Source of the DNA: an uncultured Granulosicoccaceae bacterium
GTDB taxonomy: Bacteria > Pseudomonadota > Gammaproteobacteria > Granulosicoccales > Granulosicoccaceae
Reading direction: 5' to 3'
NCBI GenBank assembly: GCA_937928685.1
Contig: CALGJU010000177.1
Coordinates: forward strand, 1 to 38,544
Length of the DNA: 38,544 nucleotides
How positions within the stretch are numbered: the first letter of the stretch is position 1; each line of letters begins with the position of its first letter. A program made the translations under genes and the position numbers. Shown one piece after another: positions 15,082 to 23,853 of this stretch. The notes under the pieces are model-generated. The model did no database searches. It saw nothing but the letters and a program-made list of their open reading frames with translations, and was not told the DNA's origin.

Positions 15082-18000
15082 ATGACCAGTAATGTGATTA
15101 CAGATCTGCGAATAAACAAATCGATTGACGACGATACACCGAAGCTTGGCGAAGAAGTGACGTGGACAATCCAAGTTGCGAATGACAGTAGTGGCAATGC
15201 TGAGAATGTAGTCGTGTCAGACCTGCTACCAGAAGGAATGAGCTATGTTTCGAGTCAGGTTTCGACCGGTTCAATCGACGTGGCGAATGGTGTCTGGTCA
15301 TTAGGCGGGGTAGGTGCCGGCTCAGATGCGACTGCAACAATCACTATGGTGGTGACAGATGGGAACTATCACATCACCAACAACGCGACGGTGAGCTCTG
15401 ACACGCACGACTGCAATCCTTCAAACGACACCAATTCTGTCACGGTAGTGCCATGGATACCTACACGTGCTGATCTGTCGCTTGTGAAGACAGTGAGTGA
15501 TCCGGAGCCTGAAGTCGGCTCGACTGTCGAATGGAAAGTCATAGTATCCAATTCAGGACCTGATACGGCATGGGACACAGTAGTAAAGGACACGCTGCCT
15601 GAAGGCGTTACTTTTGTGGGTGCCAGGGCCACGAGCGGTAGCTATGATTTTGCCACCGGTGAGTGGGATGTCGGAGATCTGGCCAATGGAGCCAGTGCTG
15701 AGATCGTAATTAGCACCAGCATAGATACCGGAGCGGCAGCCGAATACGTAAACACTGCGGTTGCTACAAGTCTCACCTATGACAACAACGAGACGAACAA
15801 TACAGGTGAAGCGACTATTGTTGTAACTGATAACGCCGGTGGTGAAGAGGGTGGCCATGAAGGGCATGAGTGCTATGTATCGTGTTGTTGTGCCTGCGAT
15901 CACCAGGAAGTTACTGGTGCAGATTTACAGATTGTAAAGCTTGTTGATAACCCTACACCTAATCTTAACGGAGAGGTGGTTTGGTCGTTGTTGGTAGTCA
16001 ACAACGGACCGGAAGACGCTGTAAATGTAGTCGTTAACGACAACCTTCCAGCTGGAGTTGAATATGTTTCCGATACCGGCATGGGGCAATTTGATCCAGC
16101 TGCCGGGGCATGGGAAATAGGTGATTTGGCCAATGGCGCAAGTGCACTTTTACAAATAACAACTATTGCTACTGACGCGGCTGTAGCACAGGTAAATATC
16201 GCGATGGTTAGCAGCGATACCGAGGACTCTAATCCCGCTAATGATGTTGCGCATGCCAGTATCGACGCGGTAAATGCGGACCTGTCTATCGTAAAGACGG
16301 TTGATAATGAGGCGCCCGACTTAGGCTCGGAGGTGGTGTGGACTATTGATGTTATCAACAATGGGCCTGATGCTGCAGAGAACGTTATCATTGACGATGT
16401 TTTGCCAGATGACACAACTTTTGTCCGTGTGAGTGATGATCTGTTTGATGATGTTGCTGGCACTATAGCAATTGGCACGCTCGCACCTGGCGAAGAGTTC
16501 AGTTTTGATGTCACGGTAACAGTCGATAGTGCTGATGGACCTAGGACTAACTTAGCGAGTGTTACCAGTACCACCTACGATGATGATCAAACAAACAACA
16601 GTGATACCGCAGTGGTTGACGCCGTGGCCGCCGACCTGGAGTTGGTCAAGGGTGTTCTACCAGAGACAGCGGCACCGGGAGATTCAGTTGAGTGGACTAT
16701 CACGGTAAGTAACCAGGGGCCCGATGAGGCGACCGGGATTCAAGTGCAGGATGTGCTGCCAGTTGGCGTTCAGTACGAGAGTGATTCTGCCGGCGGGAGT
16801 GTGCCTCTCGTGTCATTTCTTGGCGACAGTTGGATGGCAGCTGATTTTCTGCCAGGTGCAGTCGTTGAGCCCATTCTTGAATCGATTCGGGTGGCCCAGG
16901 GTGATGTGACTTACACTAACTTATCTATTAGCGGGCACACCGCTGAAGAAATGCTTATAGAGACCGTCTGGCAGGAAGAGTACGCAGTCACCAATCCTGA
17001 TACTGTTTTTCTGGATTTCGGTGTTAATGAGTTTAACGAAGGTATTGCTCCAGAAAGTTATGGTGCCAGTTTAGCGAATCTGTTTGACGCCATTGCTGCT
17101 GTATCGCCTGCTTCTGAAATAGTGTTTCTAATACCGGCGGAGACTGCTCCGGATCTTCCCGCTTATCAGTGGAGTGAGTACGTTGATGCAGCATTGGTTG
17201 CCACCGAAGCTGCGGGTGTGCAGGTGATTAATCTTGGAGATTCTATCGCGCCATATGAGTCTGGTTCGGCACTGTGGTATGACTCTCTGCACATTAGTGT
17301 AGATGCCGCTGCGGATGTGTTCGATGCAGTGAGTGATGGATATGTTTTTCCCGACGGTGACTTTAACGCGGCGTCCGGAGTATGGAATGTGGGAGACCTT
17401 GCTGCAGGTGACTCTGCGTCACTGGTCATCCAAGCGTTGGTAACTGATACAGGTGCTCTGACGAATGTGGCAGAAATAATAGCATCAGATCAGGTTGATC
17501 CGGATTCAACAGTTGACAATGATGATGGTGATCAGTCTGAGGATGATGAGGACAATGCGTTGCTTACCGTGCCAGAGATTATTGATCTTGAGTTGACGCA
17601 GACAATTAGTAATACGACCCCCGATATTGGTGAAGATGTTACCTTTACCATTACTGTGACAAACACCAGCACGGTACCTGCCACAGGCGTAAGTGTTCTT
17701 AGTCAACTACCTGATTACTTTACCAGCGGCGATCTGATTTTTACTGGATCAAGTGATTCGGGTGTCGCTGCAGACCCGACCTCGGATTGGCTTGTTGGAG
17801 ACCTCGCGCCAGGTGAAACAGTAACACTGACTGTCGAGGCGACGGCTAATACCGCTGGCGAAATCATTAATGTGGCGGAAGTAGCTACTGCTGATCAAGA
17901 CGATGTTGATTCCATCCCTGCAAACGATGTGGAAGCGGAGGATGACCAACAATCGGTTTCATTGACTGTCCCTGAAATTATTGATCTTGAGCTGACGCAG

Positions 18001-19686
18001 GAAATAAGTAGTGAAACACCTGACGTTGGTGACACTGTCACGTATACAATCACTGTGACTAACGCCAGCGCTATACCAGCCACTGGTGTCATCGTGGCGA
18101 CTCAGTTGCCAGCTCATTTTGAGGCTGGAGTGTTGTCCTTAGTTGATTCGAGTGATGCCGGGTTTGCTGCAGCTCCTGAGTCCGGCTGGATTATCGGTGA
18201 TGTCGGTCCTGGGGAGACTGTTGTACTTACGGTCGACGCTGCAGTTGAAGCGCCGGGTACAATCGTTAACATAGCGCAGGTATCTGCAGCTGATCAGGAC
18301 GACGTCGACTCGACGCCTGCCAATGACGATGCGACAGAGGACGATCAGGAGTCTGTCACTTTTACCGCAGTTGATCCAAACCCAGTACCTACTGCAGTCA
18401 ACGAAACATTCGCCATAACATCTAACCCTGAAGCGCTGAATGCGGTGATTATGGTTGATCACTCGGGTAGCATGGGGAGCCTTAACGGGCCGGATCAGAG
18501 TGGCTCTCCGTATGCCGGACTCGATACGGACGGTGATGGGCGTGGAGATGCTGATATTATTGGTCTTGACGGTCTGCCGACTTCAAGACTTGAACTTGTT
18601 CGTGAAGCAGTAGTTGATTTTGCTGGTAAGGAGCAAGTAGGTGCAATAAAGATTCTTGGCTTTGATGGCAACGCAGGGGGCGCAGGTAACGTTTCGACCT
18701 GGTACGATGTTTCCGGTTCGCAGCCAGTCACCAGTGGTGTGCAAGCATTTGTTGATGGATTCGTTGCGAGTGGCTTTACAAACTATGGGGATGCACTTAA
18801 GGCTTCGCAAGACTATTTTGAAGCCGATGTGAATGATGCGCCCGATCCACTTCCGAGTACAGCACCGGTAAATTACTACTTTTTAACCGATGGTAACCCG
18901 CTTTCTGGCGATGGATCTAATCCTTTGCCAAATGGTGCGGAGCAAACGGCGTGGGAAAGTTTTGTAGACGCAAATTACAACGAAGCATACGGCATCGGAT
19001 TTGGAGCAGGAGTGACAGACTTTGCATCGATCGATCTAGTTTCACATCCGGATGATGCTGACGAAGTGGGGGCACAGACAGCTGAAGAAAATACGATCTT
19101 TGCCAGCATGGCGGACCAGATACCCGCTGAGCTTTATCGAACCATTGCTGAAAGTGTTACTGGCAATGTAACCGAGAATGATATTCCCGGTGATGACGGG
19201 CCAGCGATAAGCGCTTCAGCGGTTTCATCACTTGCCGTAGGCGATACGGTGTATGTGTACGATGGAACCAGTGTGGCAGTGAGTGGTGGGTCAGCCCCTG
19301 CTACTACAGTCTTGCGATCTGATAATATCAACACTCCGGTATCTTCCGGGGGGCGATTAGAGTTTAATTTTGCGGATGGTAGTTTTGAATACTTTGCACC
19401 TTTCACGGAGGTAGCATTTACCGAAATGTTCGAATACTCGATCGCTGACGGGTCTGGTGATATTGATACCGGCACACTCACCATTGATGTAGCACCTGGA
19501 ACGCCAATGCAGCCAGCCTTAGCAGAGCCAGCTGATTCGTTGGTAGTAGATAATGATGAACTGTTCTCAGCTGAGTCCATTGCAACCGTGCAGGTGTCCG
19601 CTGAAGAATCCAACGATCTTGAATGGTCTGGCGGCAGTTCGTTGTATGGTTCGGAGCTTTACGACACCATGTCACTCGTGATCTAA
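15082..19686 (+). CDS. Large T1SS-type secreted protein: DUF11 repeats, embedded SGNH hydrolase, vWA domain
   Basis: 1,534 aa from the ATG at 15082, which has GAGG 8 bases upstream; a GTG at 15064 is less likely. There is no Sec signal peptide, consistent with type I export. Numbering below is from the GTG (subtract 6). Seven DUF11 repeats begin near 18, 136, 286, 405, 523, 840 and 973. The fifth is split by an SGNH-hydrolase domain (about 580-763) with FLGDSW (S589), GVNE (N655) and DSLH (D740, H743). A Cys/His-rich linker (270-280) separates repeats 2 and 3. A vWA domain starts near 1127 with the MIDAS motif DHSGS (D1132) and a DTDGDG-type calcium loop near 1154. A cadherin/VCBS-like module follows at about 1370-1480. 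No RTX nonapeptide array is seen. Likely an adhesin or surface enzyme. Confidence 0.85.
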   Translation: MTSNVITDLRINKSIDDDTPKLGEEVTWTIQVANDSSGNAENVVVSDLLPEGMSYVSSQVSTGSIDVANGVWSLGGVGAGSDATATITMVVTDGNYHITNNATVSSDTHDCNPSNDTNSVTVVPWIPTRADLSLVKTVSDPEPEVGSTVEWKVIVSNSGPDTAWDTVVKDTLPEGVTFVGARATSGSYDFATGEWDVGDLANGASAEIVISTSIDTGAAAEYVNTAVATSLTYDNNETNNTGEATIVVTDNAGGEEGGHEGHECYVSCCCACDHQEVTGADLQIVKLVDNPTPNLNGEVVWSLLVVNNGPEDAVNVVVNDNLPAGVEYVSDTGMGQFDPAAGAWEIGDLANGASALLQITTIATDAAVAQVNIAMVSSDTEDSNPANDVAHASIDAVNADLSIVKTVDNEAPDLGSEVVWTIDVINNGPDAAENVIIDDVLPDDTTFVRVSDDLFDDVAGTIAIGTLAPGEEFSFDVTVTVDSADGPRTNLASVTSTTYDDDQTNNSDTAVVDAVAADLELVKGVLPETAAPGDSVEWTITVSNQGPDEATGIQVQDVLPVGVQYESDSAGGSVPLVSFLGDSWMAADFLPGAVVEPILESIRVAQGDVTYTNLSISGHTAEEMLIETVWQEEYAVTNPDTVFLDFGVNEFNEGIAPESYGASLANLFDAIAAVSPASEIVFLIPAETAPDLPAYQWSEYVDAALVATEAAGVQVINLGDSIAPYESGSALWYDSLHISVDAAADVFDAVSDGYVFPDGDFNAASGVWNVGDLAAGDSASLVIQALVTDTGALTNVAEIIASDQVDPDSTVDNDDGDQSEDDEDNALLTVPEIIDLELTQTISNTTPDIGEDVTFTITVTNTSTVPATGVSVLSQLPDYFTSGDLIFTGSSDSGVAADPTSDWLVGDLAPGETVTLTVEATANTAGEIINVAEVATADQDDVDSIPANDVEAEDDQQSVSLTVPEIIDLELTQEISSETPDVGDTVTYTITVTNASAIPATGVIVATQLPAHFEAGVLSLVDSSDAGFAAAPESGWIIGDVGPGETVVLTVDAAVEAPGTIVNIAQVSAADQDDVDSTPANDDATEDDQESVTFTAVDPNPVPTAVNETFAITSNPEALNAVIMVDHSGSMGSLNGPDQSGSPYAGLDTDGDGRGDADIIGLDGLPTSRLELVREAVVDFAGKEQVGAIKILGFDGNAGGAGNVSTWYDVSGSQPVTSGVQAFVDGFVASGFTNYGDALKASQDYFEADVNDAPDPLPSTAPVNYYFLTDGNPLSGDGSNPLPNGAEQTAWESFVDANYNEAYGIGFGAGVTDFASIDLVSHPDDADEVGAQTAEENTIFASMADQIPAELYRTIAESVTGNVTENDIPGDDGPAISASAVSSLAVGDTVYVYDGTSVAVSGGSAPATTVLRSDNINTPVSSGGRLEFNFADGSFEYFAPFTEVAFTEMFEYSIADGSGDIDTGTLTIDVAPGTPMQPALAEPADSLVVDNDELFSAESIATVQVSAEESNDLEWSGGSSLYGSELYDTMSLVI

Positions 19687-19733
19687 ACGCGAACGCAGCT
19701 CATATCATGATTCCTTGAGCTCATTGTTAAGAA

Positions 19734-19762
19734 AAGGACTGGTGCTACCAGTCCTTTTTTTT
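19734..19762 (+). terminator. Intrinsic terminator after the DUF11/SGNH gene
   Basis: A 10-bp perfect stem (AAGGACTGGT with ACCAGTCCTT) with a 3-base GCT loop runs into eight T residues. It lies 47 bases after the stop and just before a convergent gene, so it ends the large transcript and, given the A-run on the other strand, probably also the amino-acid permease transcript. Confidence 0.92.
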
Positions 19763-19772
19763 GACTAGCCCT

Positions 19773-20516
19773 TTACTTGTTGGGTGAGTCAGTCTCCCAC
19801 CGCCTTTCCAGCCAGCGAACACCAGCAGATACCACTAAGATCAGTAGTAAATATTCAAGTAGTAACACGGTGTAGATTTCCAGTGGTCGATATTCAGTGA
19901 CGACCAGTTCGTTGGCTTTGCGAGTCAGTTCCTGCATGCCGATTACCGATACCAGTGACGACATTTTCAGCATGTACACCAGTTGATTGCCAAGTGCCGG
20001 TAGAATTCTTTTTATCGCTTGAGGAAGAATGATAAAGCGCATGGTATCAATGTAGCCAAGCGCGACCGTGTGTGAGGCTTCGTACTGGCCTTTGTCTATA
20101 GATTGAATGCCAGCTCTGAATATCTCTGCTTCAAATGCGCTGTCTGATAACGCGAGAGCGATGACTCCTGCCCAGAATACAGTGATCGTTATGCCCAGTA
20201 GTTGCGGTAATCCGTAGTACACCCAGAGTATCATCACCAGAATGGGAACCGCTCTTACCAGTTCCACGTATACCCGGTTAAAGCCTCTTAGCCATTTGTT
20301 GGAAGACAAGCCGGGTAGTGCGACTAATAGGCCGATGACGATAGAAATCACAATGGCGGTCACTGACAGCAGCACGGTGTATTTTAGTCCGCTGATCATG
20401 AACTTTAAGTTGATCAGGCCTTTCGGGTTTGTCGGGTCTACAACATACCAGCCCCAGTCACCAGAGCAGGCTGTCAGTAGTAGTGCTGCGCTACTTATAA
20501 GGAGAATTCTTGTCAT
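19773..20516 (-). CDS. Polar amino-acid ABC transporter permease (HisM/GlnP-like)
   Basis: 247 aa inner-membrane subunit of a PAAT-type importer. The hallmark loop is ELVRAVPILVMILWVYYG, followed by the EAA-type coupling segment (EASHTVALGYIDTMRFIILPQAIKRILPALGNQ). The ATG at 20516 is chosen because it lies 4 bases after the stop of the ATPase gene; the frame is open further upstream but would overlap that gene by about 150 bases. The N-terminus ILLISSAALLLTACSGD resembles a lipobox signal, which is unusual for a permease; it is followed by about 20 periplasmic residues before the next helix. Only one permease is encoded, so it probably acts as a homodimer. Confidence 0.88.
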   Translation of the reverse strand: MTRILLISSAALLLTACSGDWGWYVVDPTNPKGLINLKFMISGLKYTVLLSVTAIVISIVIGLLVALPGLSSNKWLRGFNRVYVELVRAVPILVMILWVYYGLPQLLGITITVFWAGVIALALSDSAFEAEIFRAGIQSIDKGQYEASHTVALGYIDTMRFIILPQAIKRILPALGNQLVYMLKMSSLVSVIGMQELTRKANELVVTEYRPLEIYTVLLLEYLLLILVVSAGVRWLERRWETDSPNK

Positions 20517-20520
20517 GGAA

Positions 20521-21288
20521 TTAGTGGGGTAGTATTTGTTGCAGAAATTCCTGACAACGTTCGCTGTCAGGTGCTTCAAAGAATTTTTTCGTTTCAGACA
20601 GCTCAACAATTTTTCCGTGATCCATAAAAACCATGGTGTCTGCCACGCGGCGTGCAAAACCCATTTCATGGGTTACACAAATCATCGTCATGCCGCTTTC
20701 CGCCAACTCAACCATGACATCGAGCACTTCGTTGATCATCTCGGGGTCAAGTGCTGAGGTAGGCTCGTCGAACAACATTATTTTCGGTTCCATGCAAAGT
20801 GAGCGCGCTATGGCGACTCGTTGCTGTTGACCGCCGGACAACTGGGTTGGGTATTTTTCGGCTTGTTCGGGAATTCTTACCCGTTCTAAATATTGCATTG
20901 CGAGCTCAGTGGCCTGGCTTTTACTGAGGTTGCGGGAGCGAATTGGCCCGAGAGTCAGATTGTCCAGAACACTTAAGTGCGGAAACAGGTTGAATTGCTG
21001 GAAGACCATCCCGACGTTGTCGTGAATCACTTGTAAGCTGTGCTTTTTACCGTCCAGCTGATGCCCATCAATAGTGATGGTGCCGCTATTGTGAACTTCC
21101 AGTTGATTGATACACCTAATGAGTGTTGATTTTCCGGAGCCGGACGGGCCGCACACTACGACCCGCTCACCGAGACTGACGTCGATCGAGACTTCGTTAA
21201 GCGCTTGGAATGTACCGAAAAATTTCGAAACCGAGCGCATTTTAATAATCTGCTGATTGTCAATCTGGCTCTTTGGGTTTTGCGCCAT
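20521..21288 (-). CDS. Polar amino-acid ABC transporter ATP-binding protein (GlnQ/HisP-like)
   Basis: 255 aa ATPase. Walker A is GPSGSGKST (about 51-59), the Q-loop segment is MVFQQFNLFPHLSV, the signature is LSGGQQQR, Walker B is IMLFDEPTSALDPE and the switch is VTHEMGFA. These match the polar amino-acid importer class almost perfectly. It is the first gene of a two-gene minus-strand operon with the permease and is divergent from the binding-protein gene. Confidence 0.93.
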   Translation of the reverse strand: MAQNPKSQIDNQQIIKMRSVSKFFGTFQALNEVSIDVSLGERVVVCGPSGSGKSTLIRCINQLEVHNSGTITIDGHQLDGKKHSLQVIHDNVGMVFQQFNLFPHLSVLDNLTLGPIRSRNLSKSQATELAMQYLERVRIPEQAEKYPTQLSGGQQQRVAIARSLCMEPKIMLFDEPTSALDPEMINEVLDVMVELAESGMTMICVTHEMGFARRVADTMVFMDHGKIVELSETKKFFEAPDSERCQEFLQQILPH

Positions 21289-21433
21289 TTGAAGGCCTTT
21301 GGGACGCTGCGAACAGCGTAGAACTTAACAGATCTGCCTGATTTTTGCGCGATTAATCAACCATACGAGCAGCGGTTGCAATGTCCTGAGGACCATGCAA
21401 CGATGCCTGTTTACACACACAACGGAAATACAA
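21289..21433. promoter_or_regulatory. Divergent promoter region of the amino-acid transporter
   Basis: 145 bases between the ATPase gene and the binding-protein gene must drive both transcripts. I did not find a clear operator; CAACG(A)-type repeats near 21395-21425 are weak. Confidence 0.3.
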
Positions 21434-22204
21434 ATGAAATTTATTAAGGCTCTGGCCGCCGCCGCTCTGGTAAGTTTTGCCACCACGCCGGTACTAGCAG
21501 ATTCAGTTCTTAAGGAGATACTCGATACCGGTGTGCTGAAAGTCGGTACTACGGGTGATTGGAATCCAATGACTGTGAAGGACCCTGCCACCAATAGCTA
21601 CGAAGGTTATGACATTGATGTGATGACAGAATTAGCCAAAGACATGGGCGTAGAGCTCGAGTTTGTCGCGACAGACTGGAAAACACTGGTCAATGGTGTA
21701 CTGGGTGGCAATTACCATATGACGGGTTCTGCTTCTATAAGTCCCGCGCGAATGAAAGTCGCTGGTTATTCGGAAAGCTACATTGCGGTGCAAATTCAAC
21801 CTTACACCACCGCTGACAAAGCAGATCGCTTTGATGGTTGGGATTCAATCAACCAGGCCGGTGTGAAAGTCGCAGCAACGCTTGGAACCACTTTTGAAAA
21901 GCAAGTGAAGGAATGGTTTCCGGCAGCAGAGATTAAAGCGGTAGAGGCACCAGCGTTGCAGCACCAGGAAGTGTTGTCCGGCCGCTCTGATGTGTTTGTG
22001 ACGTCAAACATTGAAGGTGCTACGTTAACCAAGAAGTTTGGCAAGTTAGTTCCTATCAAGGTAGAAGCGGCACGTGCGCCAACACCGATTGCAATGTTGC
22101 TTCCGCAGGATGATCAGGTGTGGATTAACTATGTGAACAACTGGGTTAAGATTAAAAAGGCACGTGGCTTCTTTGATGCCACGGCAGCGAAGTGGGGTAT
22201 GTAA
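21434..22204 (+). CDS. Periplasmic amino-acid-binding protein (family 3, PheC-like)
   Basis: 256 aa. A signal peptide (MKFIKALAAAALVSFATTPVLA, cleaved before DS) precedes a family 3 solute-binding fold with the hallmark opening VLKVGTTGDWNPM and YEGYDIDVMTELAKDMGVELEFV. These features are shared by cyclohexadienyl/arogenate dehydratases of the PheC type, so an enzymatic role is possible. The divergent permease/ATPase operon favours transport. The ATG at 21434 is chosen because it places the signal peptide at the N-terminus and has ACGGAAA upstream. Confidence 0.85.
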   Translation: MKFIKALAAAALVSFATTPVLADSVLKEILDTGVLKVGTTGDWNPMTVKDPATNSYEGYDIDVMTELAKDMGVELEFVATDWKTLVNGVLGGNYHMTGSASISPARMKVAGYSESYIAVQIQPYTTADKADRFDGWDSINQAGVKVAATLGTTFEKQVKEWFPAAEIKAVEAPALQHQEVLSGRSDVFVTSNIEGATLTKKFGKLVPIKVEAARAPTPIAMLLPQDDQVWINYVNNWVKIKKARGFFDATAAKWGM

Positions 22205-22231
22205 TTCTCCGGGTTCTATGCACTTGATGTT

Positions 22232-22265
22232 AAAAAGGCGATTCACTTGAATCGCCTTTTTTTTT
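22232..22265 (+). terminator. Intrinsic terminator after the binding-protein gene
   Basis: A 10-bp stem (AAGGCGATTC with GAATCGCCTT, 22235-22258) with a 4-base ACTT loop and a run of at least nine T residues follows the stop by about 30 bases. The A-run on the 5' side means it can also serve the convergent cupin gene. Confidence 0.93.
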
Positions 22266-22269
22266 GCAA

Positions 22270-22755
22270 TTACTGTTCAGGTGCTGTTCCTACGTGCTCG
22301 AGACCATATTTGTCTCTCAGCGCTTTCATAGCTGATTGATAACTCGCCTCGCTAGCTGTATCTGTGTCTTTGCTTTTGTTTTTAAGTAACTCATCTGATT
22401 CTACAAAGAATTGATCCAGCCCTGCCGGTGTGCAGATTAAAAGTGCGGTCACCGGGGTGTCTGTTTCATTCCAGAATGAATGTGGCTTGAAGCTCGGGCA
22501 AGTGACACTTTCGCCGGCTGACAATGTGAATCTAGTTGCGTCTTGAAACTGGAATGTCAGTGTCCCGTCTATTACACAAAACACTTCCACAAATTCATGG
22601 CGCGTGAAGATCGGAGGTGGGCTATGGCCCGGCTCCACATATTCGATAACAGTAAAGCGGTTATCTGTCTCACTGCCTGGGGTGCTGATTCTGATGCGGC
22701 TGCCCATCAGAGTGTTGAGCCACAACTTTCGGGTTTGGCTTTTACTGTCTGTCAT
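22270..22755 (-). CDS. Single-domain cupin protein
   Basis: 161 aa from the ATG at 22755 (a TTG at 22788 would add 11 residues). A classic cupin core: HEFVEVFCVIDGTLTFQF for motif 1 and PSFKPHSFWNETDTPVTALLI for motif 2. Conserved His/Glu residues (H and E in HEFVEVF, H in KPHSF) probably bind a metal. Such proteins are isomerases, dioxygenases or sensors, and the substrate is not predictable. It is the last of four minus-strand genes with the PfkB, dehydrogenase and FGGY kinase, about 110 bases downstream of the PfkB stop, so it may belong to that locus or be independent. Confidence 0.75.
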   Translation of the reverse strand: MTDSKSQTRKLWLNTLMGSRIRISTPGSETDNRFTVIEYVEPGHSPPPIFTRHEFVEVFCVIDGTLTFQFQDATRFTLSAGESVTCPSFKPHSFWNETDTPVTALLICTPAGLDQFFVESDELLKNKSKDTDTASEASYQSAMKALRDKYGLEHVGTAPEQ

Positions 22756-22863
22756 TCGACAATCATGCCCGTTTAAGGAATTTGGCAACCATAGCTTACC
22801 GCACTCTACGATCGTAAATTATCGTGGTTGTTTTTCTGCTAATCGAAGGGCAGATGCGTGGGG

Positions 22864-23805
22864 TTATATTGTTTCAGCGCTGGCCATAAATTCCAGTGTG
22901 CTCTTGAGATCTATAACTCCAGCGTCCGAACCGAGGCCTGTCGCCACCAGGCCAGAGGTGGCTGTGCCAAGCCGGCAGGCATCCTCAAGGCTGTGGCCAA
23001 GCGAAAGACCGGCGATAAAACCGCCACAGTAACTGTCGCCACAGCCGGTAGTATCGGATACTTCTACTTTGTAGGCGGGCAGGGTGAAGTCGCGGTCAGC
23101 TGTGCTGATATACGAACCATCAGCACCGCATTTAAAAATACAGTTTTGCGCCCCCATGGCTTTAAAGAAATCCGCGATTTGATCTGGTTTGTCTTTGCCG
23201 GATAGAAACTGAGCTTCCTCCAGCGACGGCATAAAAAAATCGACGAACGGGAGCACGTCTTTTAATAGTTCCACGGTATGTTCGGTCGGTGCAATAAGAT
23301 CAAACGTTGTGGTGAGATCTTTTGACTTTGCATACTGCAGCAGTTTGCCACTTTGACCTTTATCCATAGCGTTAAGCAGGCCGGTTCCGCCGTGATGTAG
23401 AAATCTGGCGTCACACACTTTGTCGAAGTCAGCTTCTTCAAGGTACCAATGATCAGATGCGCCGCGGCAGTGCAGTGCGGGGCGCTCTCCGTTTGGTCTG
23501 ATCGGTAATATGGTTGATGAGGTAGAAGCGTCTGGTGTTATTTGAATCAAAGAGCAATCAATGTTCAGTCGCTTGTAGCTGTCGGTAATAAACTCACCTT
23601 TCTCATCATCACCCACACAGGCAGAAGTGGTGCAGTTGAGGCCAAGTTTTGCCGCGTTGATCAGTGCACCTGACGCGGTGCCTGCAGGGTTCATTCGAAT
23701 TTCTTCTATGAAGGCTACTCCACCGCCTTCGGGTATTGATTCTACTGGCCGACCGGCTATATCCAGTATGGTTAAGCCTGCAAATGTCGCGTCAAAAGTT
23801 GCCAT
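22864..23805 (-). CDS. PfkB-family carbohydrate kinase
   Basis: 313 aa. The N-terminal GG-containing PfkB signature region is GGVAFIEEIRMNPAGTASGALINAAKLG, and the C-terminal signature with the anion hole and catalytic Asp is VSDTTGCGDSYCGGFIAGLSLG. PfkB kinases phosphorylate a sugar or sugar-like hydroxyl with ATP. It lies 48 bases after the 2-hydroxyacid dehydrogenase in the same direction and has a GAGAG ribosome site, so it is part of the catabolic operon beginning with the FGGY kinase. The presence of two kinases of different families suggests two phosphorylation steps or two substrates. Confidence 0.87.
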   Translation of the reverse strand: MATFDATFAGLTILDIAGRPVESIPEGGGVAFIEEIRMNPAGTASGALINAAKLGLNCTTSACVGDDEKGEFITDSYKRLNIDCSLIQITPDASTSSTILPIRPNGERPALHCRGASDHWYLEEADFDKVCDARFLHHGGTGLLNAMDKGQSGKLLQYAKSKDLTTTFDLIAPTEHTVELLKDVLPFVDFFMPSLEEAQFLSGKDKPDQIADFFKAMGAQNCIFKCGADGSYISTADRDFTLPAYKVEVSDTTGCGDSYCGGFIAGLSLGHSLEDACRLGTATSGLVATGLGSDAGVIDLKSTLEFMASAETI

Positions 23806-23853
23806 GTTGCTCTCACAATATAGTAGTTGTCGGAGGTTGCCTTTTGAATGGTG

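Noticed and set aside
19134-19613. Long minus-strand frame opposite the DUF11/SGNH gene
   Set aside because: Low-complexity Ser/Thr/Pro/Ala product that mirrors the codon bias of the real gene on the other strand; a shadow. The same holds for other antisense frames within 15100-18800.
15082-19686. Classical RTX adhesin
   Set aside because: No GGxGxD nonapeptide array was found; the only similar stretch is near the last 20 residues and too short to count.
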